DNA from: CAYTRP01 sp964625145
Lineage (GTDB): Bacteria; Sumerlaeota; Sumerlaeia; SLMS01; JAHLLQ01
Direction: 5' to 3'
Assembly (NCBI GenBank): GCA_964625145.1
Contig: CAZVAQ010000014.1
Span: forward strand, 1-39,553
Length of the DNA stretch: 39,553 nucleotides
This document shows, piece by piece, positions 16,099-24,529 of the stretch. The number at the start of each line of letters is the position of its first letter. Position 1 is the first letter of the stretch. A model generated the notes under the pieces. That model did not search any database. It had not been told where the DNA came from and saw nothing but the letters and a program-made list of their open reading frames with translations. The translations under genes were made by a program, and so were the position numbers.

Positions 16099-16617
16099 AT
16101 GATCGACCGGCGATTTCCAATTGGCGAGTTCCAATACAAGGGTCCATACACCGCGAGCGGGCGCGAGCAGTTGATGGCACAATTGGCAGCCTTGCCGGAT
16201 CATGTGGCGAGTGTGGCGCTGCACATGACGGAGGAGCAACTTGACACGCGATACCGGCCAGATGGATGGACGGCCCGCCAGGCGATCCACCACATCGCGG
16301 ATAGCCAGATGCATAGCTATATGCGGTTCAAGTATGCCCTGGCCGAGGACGGTGCCACGATCGCGCCCTACCCGGAGGATCTGTGGGCCGAGCAGCAGGA
16401 TGCGGTCGGCGCGCCGGTGGAGTTGTCGTTGGAGCTGTTGCGCGCGACGATCCGGCGATGGGGGCATTTGCTCCACTGCATGAGCGAAGCGGACTTTGCG
16501 CGCCGGTATCACCACCCGGTGGCGGGGATGATCACGCTGGATCGCGAGTTGGCCATGGCGGCTTGGCATGGGGAGCATCATTTGGCCCAGGCCCGGCTGG
16601 TGCTCGGGGATTCGTGA
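16099..16617 (+). CDS. YfiT/DinB-like putative metal-dependent protein
   Basis: A 172-aa four-helix-bundle protein of the DinB/YfiT superfamily, related to thiol-S-transferases such as bacillithiol transferase BstA. Typical features are FPIGEFQYKGP at the N-terminus, DGWTARQAIHHIADSQMHSYMRFK and MAAWHGEHHLAQA. The probable metal ligands are His64 or 65, His157 and His161. The ATG at 16099 has AGGAG 7 nt upstream and is preferred to the in-frame GTG at 16066. It is a single gene that converges on moaA with an 11-nt gap. The thiol cofactor of the host is unknown, so the substrate is open. Confidence 0.82.
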   Translation: MIDRRFPIGEFQYKGPYTASGREQLMAQLAALPDHVASVALHMTEEQLDTRYRPDGWTARQAIHHIADSQMHSYMRFKYALAEDGATIAPYPEDLWAEQQDAVGAPVELSLELLRATIRRWGHLLHCMSEADFARRYHHPVAGMITLDRELAMAAWHGEHHLAQARLVLGDS

Positions 16618-16628
16618 CGGAATGTCAA

Positions 16629-17639
16629 TCAACCGCCGATGCATTGCATTGAGCGGCCGAGGGACTTGCCGACGGCGTCCTCCAAGCGATATTCGCGCGG
16701 TCGTGAAAGGAAGGATCCGGACAGGGCGCTGACAAAGGCTTGTTCATCCCGCGCAGCAATGACAGTCTTGAGAGGCACCTCCTCGGCGGAGAGCAGACAT
16801 GGGCGCAGGGTGCCATCGCTGGTCATGCGCAGCTTGTTGCATGTGGCGCACTTCGTACACGACATCTGCGAGATGAACCCCAGGCGGGCGCGGGTTCCCG
16901 AGACGCGGAATGTCGTGCTTGGCCCATAGCCCGTGCTTCGCTCCACAGGCTCCAGGATGTGGCCGCTTTCCACCAGTCGCTGCTTGAGTTCAGCCACGGG
17001 CACAAAGACGTCGCGCCAATAGACCTTCTCGTCATCGAGAGGCATGGGCTCGATGAAGCGCACCTCGATGTCGTGACGGTCGCTGAAGGCCACGAAGTCC
17101 GCCAGTTCGCCGGTGGTCCTGTCCTTGAGCGCCACCACGTTGATCTTGATGTGCATGAAGTGTCGCTTTGCTTCCTCTATGCCGCGAAGGACGCGATGGA
17201 GGTCGCCTCCGCGGGTGATGACACGAAAGCGATCCGGCTTCAGGGAATCCATGGACATGTTCACGCGCCGCAAACCCGCCTGCGCTAGTGGTCCGGCCAT
17301 CTCCGCCAGCCGCACGGCATTCGTCGTCATGGACACATCGGCCAATCCGTCGACTGCCTGCAGTGATCTAACCCACTCGACCAGGCCCGGTCGCACGGTC
17401 GGTTCGCCGCCGGTAATTCGCAGTGCCTCTACGCCAAGCCGATCCACCGCCACCTTGACCATCCAACGGAGGTCATCCCAAGAGAGCGGTTCGGGGGCAA
17501 GAGTGGGGCAGGTCCCATTGGGCGAGCAGTATTCGCAGCGCAGGTTGCAGCGGTCGGTGACGCTGACACGGAGGTACCGCAAAGTGCGACCGTGGACATC
17601 AACTACGCTGGTGCGCAGAAGCGGAGCGAGATGCGTCAT
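16629..17639 (-). CDS. moaA: GTP 3',8-cyclase MoaA
   Basis: This radical-SAM enzyme starts molybdenum cofactor synthesis from GTP. The 336-aa sequence has the SAM cluster C31-x3-C35-x2-C38 within VTDRCNLRCEYC, RITGGEPTVRPGL, the C-terminal cluster region CATCNKLRMTSDGTLRPC and the conserved terminal Gly-Gly needed for catalysis. The start overlaps the mobA stop (ATGA, 17636-17639), placing it last in the nitrate reductase operon. The position makes sense because the reductase needs bis-MGD cofactor. Other moa/moe genes are not in the window. Confidence 0.95.
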   Translation of the reverse strand: MTHLAPLLRTSVVDVHGRTLRYLRVSVTDRCNLRCEYCSPNGTCPTLAPEPLSWDDLRWMVKVAVDRLGVEALRITGGEPTVRPGLVEWVRSLQAVDGLADVSMTTNAVRLAEMAGPLAQAGLRRVNMSMDSLKPDRFRVITRGGDLHRVLRGIEEAKRHFMHIKINVVALKDRTTGELADFVAFSDRHDIEVRFIEPMPLDDEKVYWRDVFVPVAELKQRLVESGHILEPVERSTGYGPSTTFRVSGTRARLGFISQMSCTKCATCNKLRMTSDGTLRPCLLSAEEVPLKTVIAARDEQAFVSALSGSFLSRPREYRLEDAVGKSLGRSMQCIGG

Positions 17640-18229
17640 CTCGGCACCTCAACAGCCAGCAGCCCGGCGCGCGCCAGTTCATCCATTGAATTGAACGATG
17701 CCAACAGCGCCGTTTCGGCGGCGTCGATGTCCACCCATGTGCATTCCCTTGTTTCGACGAAGCGGCGCGGGGAGCGCTCGCCCTTGCTGAGTGCATCGCG
17801 CATGGCCGTGAGAAGACTGGCGGGATAGATCCCGGGGAATGGTGCGATTCCCCGGCCCTGCGCATCGCGAAAGAACGTCGGCAAATCGATGGCGCTGTCG
17901 ACAAGTCGACGCAGCAAATCCGCCTGAAGCATTGGTTGATCACAACACACAACGAGCAACTCGTCGGCCTCGATCGCGCCGAGCGCCTGCGTGATGGCGG
18001 CCAGCGGACCGGGATACTCTTCCGCGTCCCTTATGACTGGAAGATGGGACCAATGTTCAAGGAATGCATGATCCTTTTCCACGGAGAGATGAACGGGAAC
18101 GCCCAAGGGCAGGATGGAGTCCAGGACGTGCGCCAGCATGGTCCGGCCGTCGTGCAGCTTTACATTGGGCTTTGGCGAACCCATGCGCGAGCTGCGCCCT
18201 CCGGCCAGGACGAGAGCGGCCGTCGTCAC
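17636..18229 (-). CDS. mobA: MobA-like molybdenum cofactor guanylyltransferase
   Basis: The 197-aa nucleotidyltransferase begins with the family loop LVLAGGRSSRMGSPKPN, followed by GPLAAITQAL and VVCCDQPML. These match MobA, which attaches GMP to molybdopterin to make the (bis-)MGD form used by nitrate reductases. I chose the GTG at 18229, because it overlaps the ferredoxin stop (GTGA) and sits right before TTAALVLAGG; the frame is open further upstream but overlaps the ferredoxin gene. MocA-type cytidylyltransferase is a possible alternative. Gene position next to moaA and the reductase favours MobA. Confidence 0.85.
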   Translation of the reverse strand: MTTAALVLAGGRSSRMGSPKPNVKLHDGRTMLAHVLDSILPLGVPVHLSVEKDHAFLEHWSHLPVIRDAEEYPGPLAAITQALGAIEADELLVVCCDQPMLQADLLRRLVDSAIDLPTFFRDAQGRGIAPFPGIYPASLLTAMRDALSKGERSPRRFVETRECTWVDIDAAETALLASFNSMDELARAGLLAVEVPR

Positions 18230-18504
18230 GCCGGCACCGGCCTCTCCCCCGGCAGCAGGACGCGCAGATCCTCCGTCGGCACGCATTGACAAGCAAGGAA
18301 GCAGCCGCACTCCTTCAGCACATCCGGCAGGCCATTTTGCGCTCGTGGCGGGATGTTTCCGATGCCGCGCAGGATGCACCCATGACAATAGCCCGACTCG
18401 CACGAATAGAGCATCGGAATGCCGGCGCGCTGGAGCGCGGCAAGCACCGTCTCGCCGGGCTGCATCTCGACCTCGGTCTTCTTGAGTATGATGCGCGGAC
18501 TCAT
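18226..18504 (-). CDS. 2Fe-2S plant-type ferredoxin
   Basis: A 92-aa ferredoxin with the ligand pattern C35-x4-C40-x2-C43 and C72 in FLACQCVPTEDL, the C-terminal form seen in oxygenase-reductase ferredoxin domains. Extra cysteines at 66, 68 and 74 are unusual. The start ATG overlaps the stop of the small membrane protein gene (ATGA, 18501-18504), and its stop overlaps the mobA GTG. Location in the operon suggests an electron carrier for the nitrate reductase or for a nitrite-reducing partner encoded elsewhere. That partner is not in the window. Confidence 0.88.
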   Translation of the reverse strand: MSPRIILKKTEVEMQPGETVLAALQRAGIPMLYSCESGYCHGCILRGIGNIPPRAQNGLPDVLKECGCFLACQCVPTEDLRVLLPGERPVPA

Positions 18505-18794
18505 TGTTCCTTCTTGAGGTCCTCCTGAAGCCTGCGCGCACCTGCCTCGCCGGACAGGATCAGTCCCGCCACCAGCGCGAAGCTGAACAACGACGCCAGG
18601 AACATCGGGATGGCCATGCGGTGATTGCCCGCGTGAAAGGCCTCCATGGACGCCGTCAGCAGCCAATACTGCACGATGACAATGATCGCGCAGATCCACA
18701 AGCGGGCCGTGGTGGCGGCGACGACTCCAGGGCGTGTGTCAAAGTTGGGCTTACGCAGGGACATGGGTGCGCTCCTGGTGTCAGGTTGGTTCAT
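18501..18794 (-). CDS. Small two-TM membrane protein (DUF6755-like)
   Basis: A 97-aa protein with a short cytoplasmic N-terminus and two predicted helices (ICAIIVIVQYWLLTAS and AIPMFLASLFSFALVAGLIL) joined by a short loop, ending in a charged tail RRLQEDLKKEQ. It resembles the DUF6755 family by memory of gene context only, and I know of no function. Both ends overlap neighbours by ATGA (with the TDT gene at 18791-18794 and the ferredoxin at 18501-18504). It is therefore probably a small subunit or assembly factor of the membrane nitrate reductase complex. Confidence 0.75.
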   Translation of the reverse strand: MNQPDTRSAPMSLRKPNFDTRPGVVAATTARLWICAIIVIVQYWLLTASMEAFHAGNHRMAIPMFLASLFSFALVAGLILSGEAGARRLQEDLKKEQ

Positions 18795-19870
18795 TTCGAT
18801 CCCGGTGTTGCCATCTGTGGCTGCATTGCCGCAGCCGGACGAAGGGCCGCGGTTGTCAGATGATGAAGCATCCCGGCAAAGACAACAGTCCACGCGAAGG
18901 CGCCTGCGCCGAGGAATACCCACGCCACAGAGTAGAGCTGTTGCACATCGGTGATCTCCGCCAGCCGAAAGGTGCAGGCGGAGTACATCCCCAGGGGGAA
19001 GACCATTCCCCAATAGAGGGGATCATAGCGGAGTGGAAAGCGCCGCACGACATGGCGCCAGAAACCAAGGATGACCAGCATCGGAATCCACCACGTGGCC
19101 GTCGCCCACAGAAGGATGGTCACTCCCTTGATGAAGGGGAGCAGCTCGAGGAGCAGCGGATGCGCATGGACCGAAGACATGAGATTGCACCCCGCCAATG
19201 TGGAGATGGCGACGGCACCCATGTTGATCCAGTAGGGCGGTGACAGGTCGTTTGGCTGGAAGGAGAAGAACATGTATCTATAGAAGATCAGCGAGATGAT
19301 CCACAGGTAGAGGATGATCCCAAAGGACCATGCGAACAGGCCGACGAGGGCGGATGGAAAGTAGATTTCAGGGAGATAGGCACTCATCTGCACACTGACG
19401 ATGGAGACAGCCTGCGTGGCCACGATGCCAACCAACCATCCGCCATTGATCCCCTTCTCGATGGATGGTTTCTCCAGCTTCACGATCAGGAGTGCGAACA
19501 CCAGGTAGATGATCACCAACCACAGGAGTATCGTCAACACGGCGAGAGCAACACCGATGGAGGCGTTCCGGGCGATAATGAACCACTGCGAGGAGAAGAC
19601 ACCCGTGGCCGCCACGAGCGTGAAGAAGCCGGGCCCGCGCAAATGGTCTCCGGCATCGGCGATGACGCGGTCCGCATGCTTGGCGATGCGACAGAGCAGG
19701 AGCACGACAAGCACCGCATACTGCACGACGTTCAGGCAAAGCAAACCCCACGCGATCGTCGTGAAGCCATGAAGCTGACTCGAGATCGCGACTATCCCCG
19801 TCGCCATCACGAGCGCGAAGTACGCGGGGTGCAGATTCTTGAGGGCGGACTCGGGCTGTTGTGTGGGCAC
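18791..19870 (-). CDS. TDT/SLAC1-family anion channel or carrier
   Basis: The 359-aa protein has about ten hydrophobic helices and follows the tellurite-resistance/dicarboxylate transporter (TDT) family pattern: HPAYFALVMATGIVAISSQL at the start, GFFTLVAATGVFSSQW, NGGWLVGIVATQAVSI and YDPLYWGMVFPLGMYSACTF. The family contains TehA, Mae1 and the plant SLAC1 nitrate/chloride channel. It sits inside the nitrate reductase operon: 21 nt after the Rieske gene, and overlapping the next gene by ATGA. I infer a nitrate uptake or nitrite release role, because no NarK or NirC is present. Confidence 0.85.
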   Translation of the reverse strand: MPTQQPESALKNLHPAYFALVMATGIVAISSQLHGFTTIAWGLLCLNVVQYAVLVVLLLCRIAKHADRVIADAGDHLRGPGFFTLVAATGVFSSQWFIIARNASIGVALAVLTILLWLVIIYLVFALLIVKLEKPSIEKGINGGWLVGIVATQAVSIVSVQMSAYLPEIYFPSALVGLFAWSFGIILYLWIISLIFYRYMFFSFQPNDLSPPYWINMGAVAISTLAGCNLMSSVHAHPLLLELLPFIKGVTILLWATATWWIPMLVILGFWRHVVRRFPLRYDPLYWGMVFPLGMYSACTFRLAEITDVQQLYSVAWVFLGAGAFAWTVVFAGMLHHLTTAALRPAAAMQPQMATPGSK

Positions 19871-19891
19871 TTGGTCTCTGCCTGCTCTCTC

Positions 19892-20431
19892 TCAGGTGAA
19901 GTGAATCTCGTTCAAGCCCACGGCCATGATGCTCTCCCTCTCAACGCGGAGGACGACCTGCCGCAGGGGACGCAGCTCCCGCGGCGGGCCCTGGATCCCC
20001 TGGCCCGTCTCGATGTCAAAGCATCCGTTGTGGCAATGGCATCGCAGCGATTCACCGCGGTGCTCTTCGCTGGGGTGATACGTGACAGGGCATTGCAGGT
20101 GCGGGCACTTCTGCAGGAAGGAGATGTACTCGCCACTCTCACGCCGGATCAGGATTGCGGGCGTTCGATGGTCGGGGTATTGATAGACGAGCCACGACCC
20201 CGGCTTCAGCGTGGTGGCATCCGGAATCGCGATCTCGGGAAACGGGCCTTCCTTCTCCGTGAGGGACTTCACGACGATGGAGGCATTTCCGACGAGCATG
20301 CCAGCGCTGACGAGTCCGAGGAAGCGGACAAAGTCGCGACGCGTCACAAAGTCATCAAGCTCCTGCTCGACGGGGAAGTCTTCCCGCCACTTGGGCAACG
20401 CCTCTTTGGACGACATGGATTGCGCGCTCAT
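19892..20431 (-). CDS. bc1-type Rieske 2Fe-2S protein with Tat-like anchor
   Basis: A 179-aa membrane-anchored Rieske protein. A cytoplasmic segment of about 29 residues is followed by a twin-arginine motif (TRRDFVR, 30-36) and one hydrophobic helix (36-55). Cluster ligands are C109, H111, C131 and H134. C114 and C133 occupy the disulfide positions of cytochrome bc1 Rieske proteins (CPHLQC and CHCH patterns), which implies a high-potential cluster. The usual orientation is on the outer side of the cytoplasmic membrane. The gene lies 11 nt after the ferredoxin subunit gene and 21 nt before TDT. A Rieske partner is unusual for a NasA-like nitrate reductase. Confidence 0.92.
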   Translation of the reverse strand: MSAQSMSSKEALPKWREDFPVEQELDDFVTRRDFVRFLGLVSAGMLVGNASIVVKSLTEKEGPFPEIAIPDATTLKPGSWLVYQYPDHRTPAILIRRESGEYISFLQKCPHLQCPVTYHPSEEHRGESLRCHCHNGCFDIETGQGIQGPPRELRPLRQVVLRVERESIMAVGLNEIHFT

Positions 20432-20442
20432 GAGTCAATCCT

Positions 20443-21156
20443 TCACAGGAACTGTGCTTCTGAACTTTCGTTCGTGCCGACCAGCTCAAACGGCAGGGGC
20501 TCCTTGCTCTCGGGATCGACGATTCCCTCAAGCTGGAAGCGCTCCTTCAGCTTCATCGCAAAGTCGATGGGGCCCTCGACGCCCTTCAACAACTCGGGCC
20601 AATCCACGACCATCTCCTCCACATCGTGCGGCACCATCACCCACACGCGCGTCTCGACGACCTGCTTGCCGAATCGCCAGCGGTTGATGGGCTTGCTGTG
20701 GGGACGCAGGCGCTTGATCTCCTCGAGTGTCCCATAGAACAACGCGCCGGTCGGGCAAACGGTGGCGCACATGGGCTTCTTGCCCGCGTTGGTGCGATCA
20801 AAGCACATGTCGCACTTCTGCATCTGCTGGATGTCCTGCCGGATGATCGGGACGCCAAAGGGGCACGACAGCTCGCAGTTGGAACAGGCGATGCAACGCG
20901 GCTTGAGGCTGCTATGCACGATGCCGTTCTCGTCCATCTTGATCGCATCGGCGGGACAGGACATGGCGCAGGTCGGCGTCTTGCAATGCATGCAGATCAT
21001 GGGGACCGTCTGCGGCCCGGCGGCAGGATCCACCTTGTCCACGTGGATCATCGGCGTCCCGCGATGCGTGTGGCATTCGGCGCAGCCGGCCACGCAAGCC
21101 TGGCAACCAATGCATCGCTGGAAGTCGATGAAGAATTCCTTGAAGGGGGCGCTCAT
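20443..21156 (-). CDS. Four-cluster 4Fe-4S ferredoxin subunit (NrfC/DmsB type)
   Basis: The 237-aa protein has all sixteen cysteines for four cubane clusters: C15/18/21/25, C55/58/63/67, C88/91/94/98 and C115/118/130/134. The spacing matches DmsB/NrfC-type electron-transfer subunits of molybdoenzymes. There is no Tat or Sec signal. The ATG at 21156 overlaps the stop of the catalytic subunit (ATGA, 21153-21156). The C-terminal extension (about 150-237) is hydrophilic. It probably wires the cytochrome b to the Mo-bisMGD subunit in the cytoplasm. NarH has a related fold but is about twice this length. Confidence 0.93.
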   Translation of the reverse strand: MSAPFKEFFIDFQRCIGCQACVAGCAECHTHRGTPMIHVDKVDPAAGPQTVPMICMHCKTPTCAMSCPADAIKMDENGIVHSSLKPRCIACSNCELSCPFGVPIIRQDIQQMQKCDMCFDRTNAGKKPMCATVCPTGALFYGTLEEIKRLRPHSKPINRWRFGKQVVETRVWVMVPHDVEEMVVDWPELLKGVEGPIDFAMKLKERFQLEGIVDPESKEPLPFELVGTNESSEAQFL

Positions 21157-23384
21157 GGTGAAGGTGCCTCCACGTTGAGGACCTTCCAGTCGGCCCGCAA
21201 TTGGTCTGCTTCCTGTGGTGTGGCGCCGCGCACGCGGCACGCTGCGACCTTGAACTCCGGCATCTTGCTGATCGGGTCCAACGCCCGCACGGTGAGTTGG
21301 TTGGCGGCCAGTCGCTCCGCCCAATGATACGGCACAAACACCGTGTCGGGACGAATGCCCTCTGTTATCTGCAGTGGCACCGTGATCTTGCCGCGGCGCG
21401 TCTCCAGCGTGACGATCTGCTTCTCCTTGAGGCCGAGCTTTCCGGCCAGCAGGGGATGCATCTCGCACACGGGGCCCGGCGACTTCTCCACCAGGAACTT
21501 GATGCGCCGCGTCTGCGTGCCGCTCAGGTAATGAAACACGCTGCGGCCACTGGTGTAGTAGAGCGGGTACTCCGCGTCCGGCACTTCAAAGCTCGGCCGG
21601 TAGGGCGTCGGGTGCAGATGGAACTTTCCGTCTGGATGGTAGCTGCGCTTGTCTTCGAACAGGCGTGGCGTGCCGGGATGGCCCTCCACCGGGCATGGCC
21701 AGAAGACTCCCATCTCGTCCTCGATGCGTTTCCAAGTGATGCCTGCATAGTCGGCCGTGCCGCCGCTGCTGGCGCGGCGCAACTCGTTGAAGATGTCCTC
21801 GTTGTCCTTGTAATTGAAGAGACTTTCCTTCCCCAACCGGCGCGCGAGCTCGAGAACGATCCAAGTGTCGGTCCGCGCGTTGCCGGGCGGGTCGACCGCC
21901 GCGCGAATGCGCACGACTCGACATTCCGCCGTGGTGGAGGTGCCTTCCTCCTCCTCGTGCAACGAACCGGGGAGCACAACGTCCGCGTAGCGGGCGGTCT
22001 CACTCATGAAGAAGTCGATGACGCAGAGGAACTCCATCCCCTCCAGCGCCTCGCGCACGTAGTTCGTGTCCGGGTGGCTGACCATCGGGTTGCAGCAGAT
22101 GTTGATGAGGCCGTGGACTTCCTTGTCGTGGATCGCCTCGAAGAGCTCGACGGCGGTCTTGCCCTTGTGGGGCAGTTGCTCGTCGGTGATCCCCCACACC
22201 TTGCAGACATGGGCGCGGTGCTCGGGGTTCTCGATGTCGCGGTTGCCGGGGAGCTGATCGCACTTGTGACCGTGCTCGCGTCCGCCCTGGCCGTTCCCCT
22301 GGCCCGTGATCGTTCCATAGCCGCATCCCTCCCGGCCGATTCGACCAGTGGCCAGGACGATGTTGATCAGGCTCAACACATTCTCGACGCCCTTGGTCTG
22401 TTGCTCAATGCCGCGGGCATGCATCAGGAAGCTGGTCTTTGCCTCGCCCCATACCTTGGCGACTTCCCGGATGAGCTGCGGTGTCACTCCGCAGATCTTT
22501 GCCGCCCATTCGGGAGTGCATTCCTTGACGGAGGCCTTCAGCTCCTCCCAGCCCTTGCAATAGTTGGTCACGAAATCGTGATCGACCCAATCGTTCGCGA
22601 TGAGCTCGTGCAGCAGCGCCTGGCCCAGGGCACTGTCGGTCCCGGGACGGATCTGAAGATGATAGTCCGCCGTGCGCGCGATCGGAGTCACGCGCGGATC
22701 GACGACGATCATCTTCGCGCCGTTGTCGCGCGCGCGCCAGATGTAGTGCACCAGCGTCGGGAAGCATTCGCTGACGTTGCTGCCGGAGATGAAGATCACC
22801 TCCGCCTTTGGGACGTCGGACCAAGTGTTGGCGGCGCGGTCGACGCCGAATGCCTTCTTGTTTCCGCCACCGGCAGAGACCATGCAGAACCGGCCGTTGT
22901 AATCGAGGTTGGCCGTCCCGATGGCCAGGCGCGCGAACTTGCCGATCAGGTAGCTCTTCTCGTTGGATAGCGACACACCGCTCATCATGCCGAAGGCATT
23001 GCTGCCGTGACGCTCCTGGATGGAGCGGATCTTTGACACGACAAGATCAAGCGCCTCGTCCCACGTTGCCTTGCGAAAGCCCTTCTCCGTGCGGATCAGC
23101 GGGTCGGTCAGGCGGTCGGGGTGGTGCGTCTGCATGTAGCGCTTCACGCCCTTGGGGCACAGGCGCCCCTCGTTGAACGGGAAGTCCTCCCAAGGCTCGA
23201 AGCCGATGACCTTGCCGTCCTTCACGGCGAGCTGGATGCCGCACTGCATCCCGCAAAAGCAGCAGTGCGTCTTCACCAACTTGTCCGGTTCGGGCTTGGA
23301 CTGCCATCCGGTGACGGGCAGGTCGGTCACATGCGGCCCGTAGTCGCGGATGTAGTCCTGCTGGGGTAGTGCGAGTTGGGCCAT
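21153..23384 (-). CDS. NasA/NarB-like molybdopterin nitrate reductase
   Basis: A 743-aa catalytic subunit of the Mo-bisMGD family. The N-terminal 4Fe-4S motif is C41-x2-C44-x3-C48-x27-C76, followed by the Lys of CPKG. C167 in GRFCMVSAG is the expected Mo ligand of the Nap/Nas group. Family segments include GSNVSECFP, DPRVTPIA, the TGQGNGQGGREHG region and a C-terminal molybdopterin-binding domain. No Tat signal is present, so it is probably cytoplasmic. Nas-type enzymes are usually assimilatory. The cytochrome b, Rieske and four-cluster subunits here point instead to a membrane quinol-linked, possibly respiratory enzyme. Formate dehydrogenase is an alternative, but C167, not selenocysteine, and the NO genes favour nitrate. 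Confidence 0.88.
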   Translation of the reverse strand: MAQLALPQQDYIRDYGPHVTDLPVTGWQSKPEPDKLVKTHCCFCGMQCGIQLAVKDGKVIGFEPWEDFPFNEGRLCPKGVKRYMQTHHPDRLTDPLIRTEKGFRKATWDEALDLVVSKIRSIQERHGSNAFGMMSGVSLSNEKSYLIGKFARLAIGTANLDYNGRFCMVSAGGGNKKAFGVDRAANTWSDVPKAEVIFISGSNVSECFPTLVHYIWRARDNGAKMIVVDPRVTPIARTADYHLQIRPGTDSALGQALLHELIANDWVDHDFVTNYCKGWEELKASVKECTPEWAAKICGVTPQLIREVAKVWGEAKTSFLMHARGIEQQTKGVENVLSLINIVLATGRIGREGCGYGTITGQGNGQGGREHGHKCDQLPGNRDIENPEHRAHVCKVWGITDEQLPHKGKTAVELFEAIHDKEVHGLINICCNPMVSHPDTNYVREALEGMEFLCVIDFFMSETARYADVVLPGSLHEEEEGTSTTAECRVVRIRAAVDPPGNARTDTWIVLELARRLGKESLFNYKDNEDIFNELRRASSGGTADYAGITWKRIEDEMGVFWPCPVEGHPGTPRLFEDKRSYHPDGKFHLHPTPYRPSFEVPDAEYPLYYTSGRSVFHYLSGTQTRRIKFLVEKSPGPVCEMHPLLAGKLGLKEKQIVTLETRRGKITVPLQITEGIRPDTVFVPYHWAERLAANQLTVRALDPISKMPEFKVAACRVRGATPQEADQLRADWKVLNVEAPSP

Positions 23385-23396
23385 GGGGGAACTCTT

Positions 23397-24488
23397 TCAG
23401 TCGAACTTGTTGCCGCGAGCTTGCGAATGCGCTCGCGCGATCAGGATGCGACGGCCGCGCGGGGAGACCTCGTTCCAGTCGGGGGACTCTCCGTCCGTCG
23501 CGGAGTAGTCGAACTCCAACTGGCCAAGGACTTCCTTCAGGTCATCGGTCTGCATCTTGGCCGCGAAACCTTCGTTGGTGACCGGGCAGCGTGCGGGTTC
23601 GCGATCGGCATTGGCTGCCTTGTAATACGAAATGCCAAGGCTGGCCGGACGCTGGAAGATGTGGAACAGCTTGCCAAATGGCAGGTAGATCAGCGTCCCG
23701 ATGACCGTCCACGCGTGGAACTGCGCTAGGGCGACGTAGAAGTAACCGTCCATGAATTCGTAGCTAACCCAAAGCAGCAGGCCCGTGAAGGCCACCGCGA
23801 AGAGCAGGACCAGCGGGAGGAAGTCGCGGGCGAAGCGCTGCACCGCCGCCGCGCCGGGATTCACCATGCGGCGGTACATGGCCAGCATGACGCCGGGAAT
23901 GACCAGGAAGCTGGCCACCACGAGCCCATGAAAGACAAACCAACTGAAGACGCCGTGGTGCGGCAGCTCCTGCACATGGAAGCCAAACAGCGTGATGATG
24001 TACTTGTAGTCGCCCTCCACGACACCGGGAGCCATCTCGAAGTGAATCCACCCGAAGACGAGCGGAAACGTGATGGCCGCTGCGATGACGCACCCCACGG
24101 CAATGAGCATGTGACCGGCCCAACGCTCCGGATGGCGCTTCCACACGAAGTCCTGGATAACGATCTTGCGCAGGAACGCCTCGCCCAGGATCAACGGCGA
24201 GCGCAGATTCTTCCACAGCGAGGGCGAGAAGCACAGTTGCCAGCCGCGCACCCAGTACTTCCAGGTGGGAGGCTTGGTGAGCCACACGCTGTAGCGATAG
24301 ACCAACCCGAAGGTCGCAAACAATGACGCGAAGCAGTAACCGATCAGGGCGGCATCGAAATTCTGCAGGCTCCGGCTACCCAGAATGATCAGAGCCGCCA
24401 GACCCGCTGTGGCAATGGTCGCCACGAGGAGCGACTTGCCGTGCAACTGGGACAGAAAGTAGCGGATCATATCGACGGCTTGGCGCAT
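23397..24488 (-). CDS. NarI-like di-heme cytochrome b membrane subunit
   Basis: The 363-aa protein has about seven hydrophobic helices. His126 (AGHMLIA), His187 (FVFHG), His258 (QFHAW) and His276 (KLFHIF) sit in membrane segments and are suitable for two b-type hemes, as in NarI or HdrE/DsrM relatives. The C-terminal tail (about 290-363) is soluble, with CPVTNEGF. The start ATG 24488 has GGAGGA at an 8-nt spacing; an in-frame codon at 24533 would overlap the upstream gene. The next gene starts 12 nt after the stop. It probably oxidises quinol and passes electrons to the reductase. Automated pipelines may mislabel such proteins as MFS transporters. Confidence 0.85.
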   Translation of the reverse strand: MRQAVDMIRYFLSQLHGKSLLVATIATAGLAALIILGSRSLQNFDAALIGYCFASLFATFGLVYRYSVWLTKPPTWKYWVRGWQLCFSPSLWKNLRSPLILGEAFLRKIVIQDFVWKRHPERWAGHMLIAVGCVIAAAITFPLVFGWIHFEMAPGVVEGDYKYIITLFGFHVQELPHHGVFSWFVFHGLVVASFLVIPGVMLAMYRRMVNPGAAAVQRFARDFLPLVLLFAVAFTGLLLWVSYEFMDGYFYVALAQFHAWTVIGTLIYLPFGKLFHIFQRPASLGISYYKAANADREPARCPVTNEGFAAKMQTDDLKEVLGQLEFDYSATDGESPDWNEVSPRGRRILIARAHSQARGNKFD

Positions 24489-24529
24489 GGGGCAGTTCCT
24501 CCGGGGGATGCTGGGTGCGCGAAGCGCGA

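Noticed and set aside
21201..22970. Plus-strand open frame of 589 codons
   Set aside because: It is antisense to the nitrate reductase catalytic gene, and no domain is recognisable.
23397..24488. MFS transporter identity for the membrane subunit
   Set aside because: It has about seven helices with four well-placed His residues and lies in a reductase operon, which fits a di-heme cytochrome b and not a 12-helix MFS carrier.
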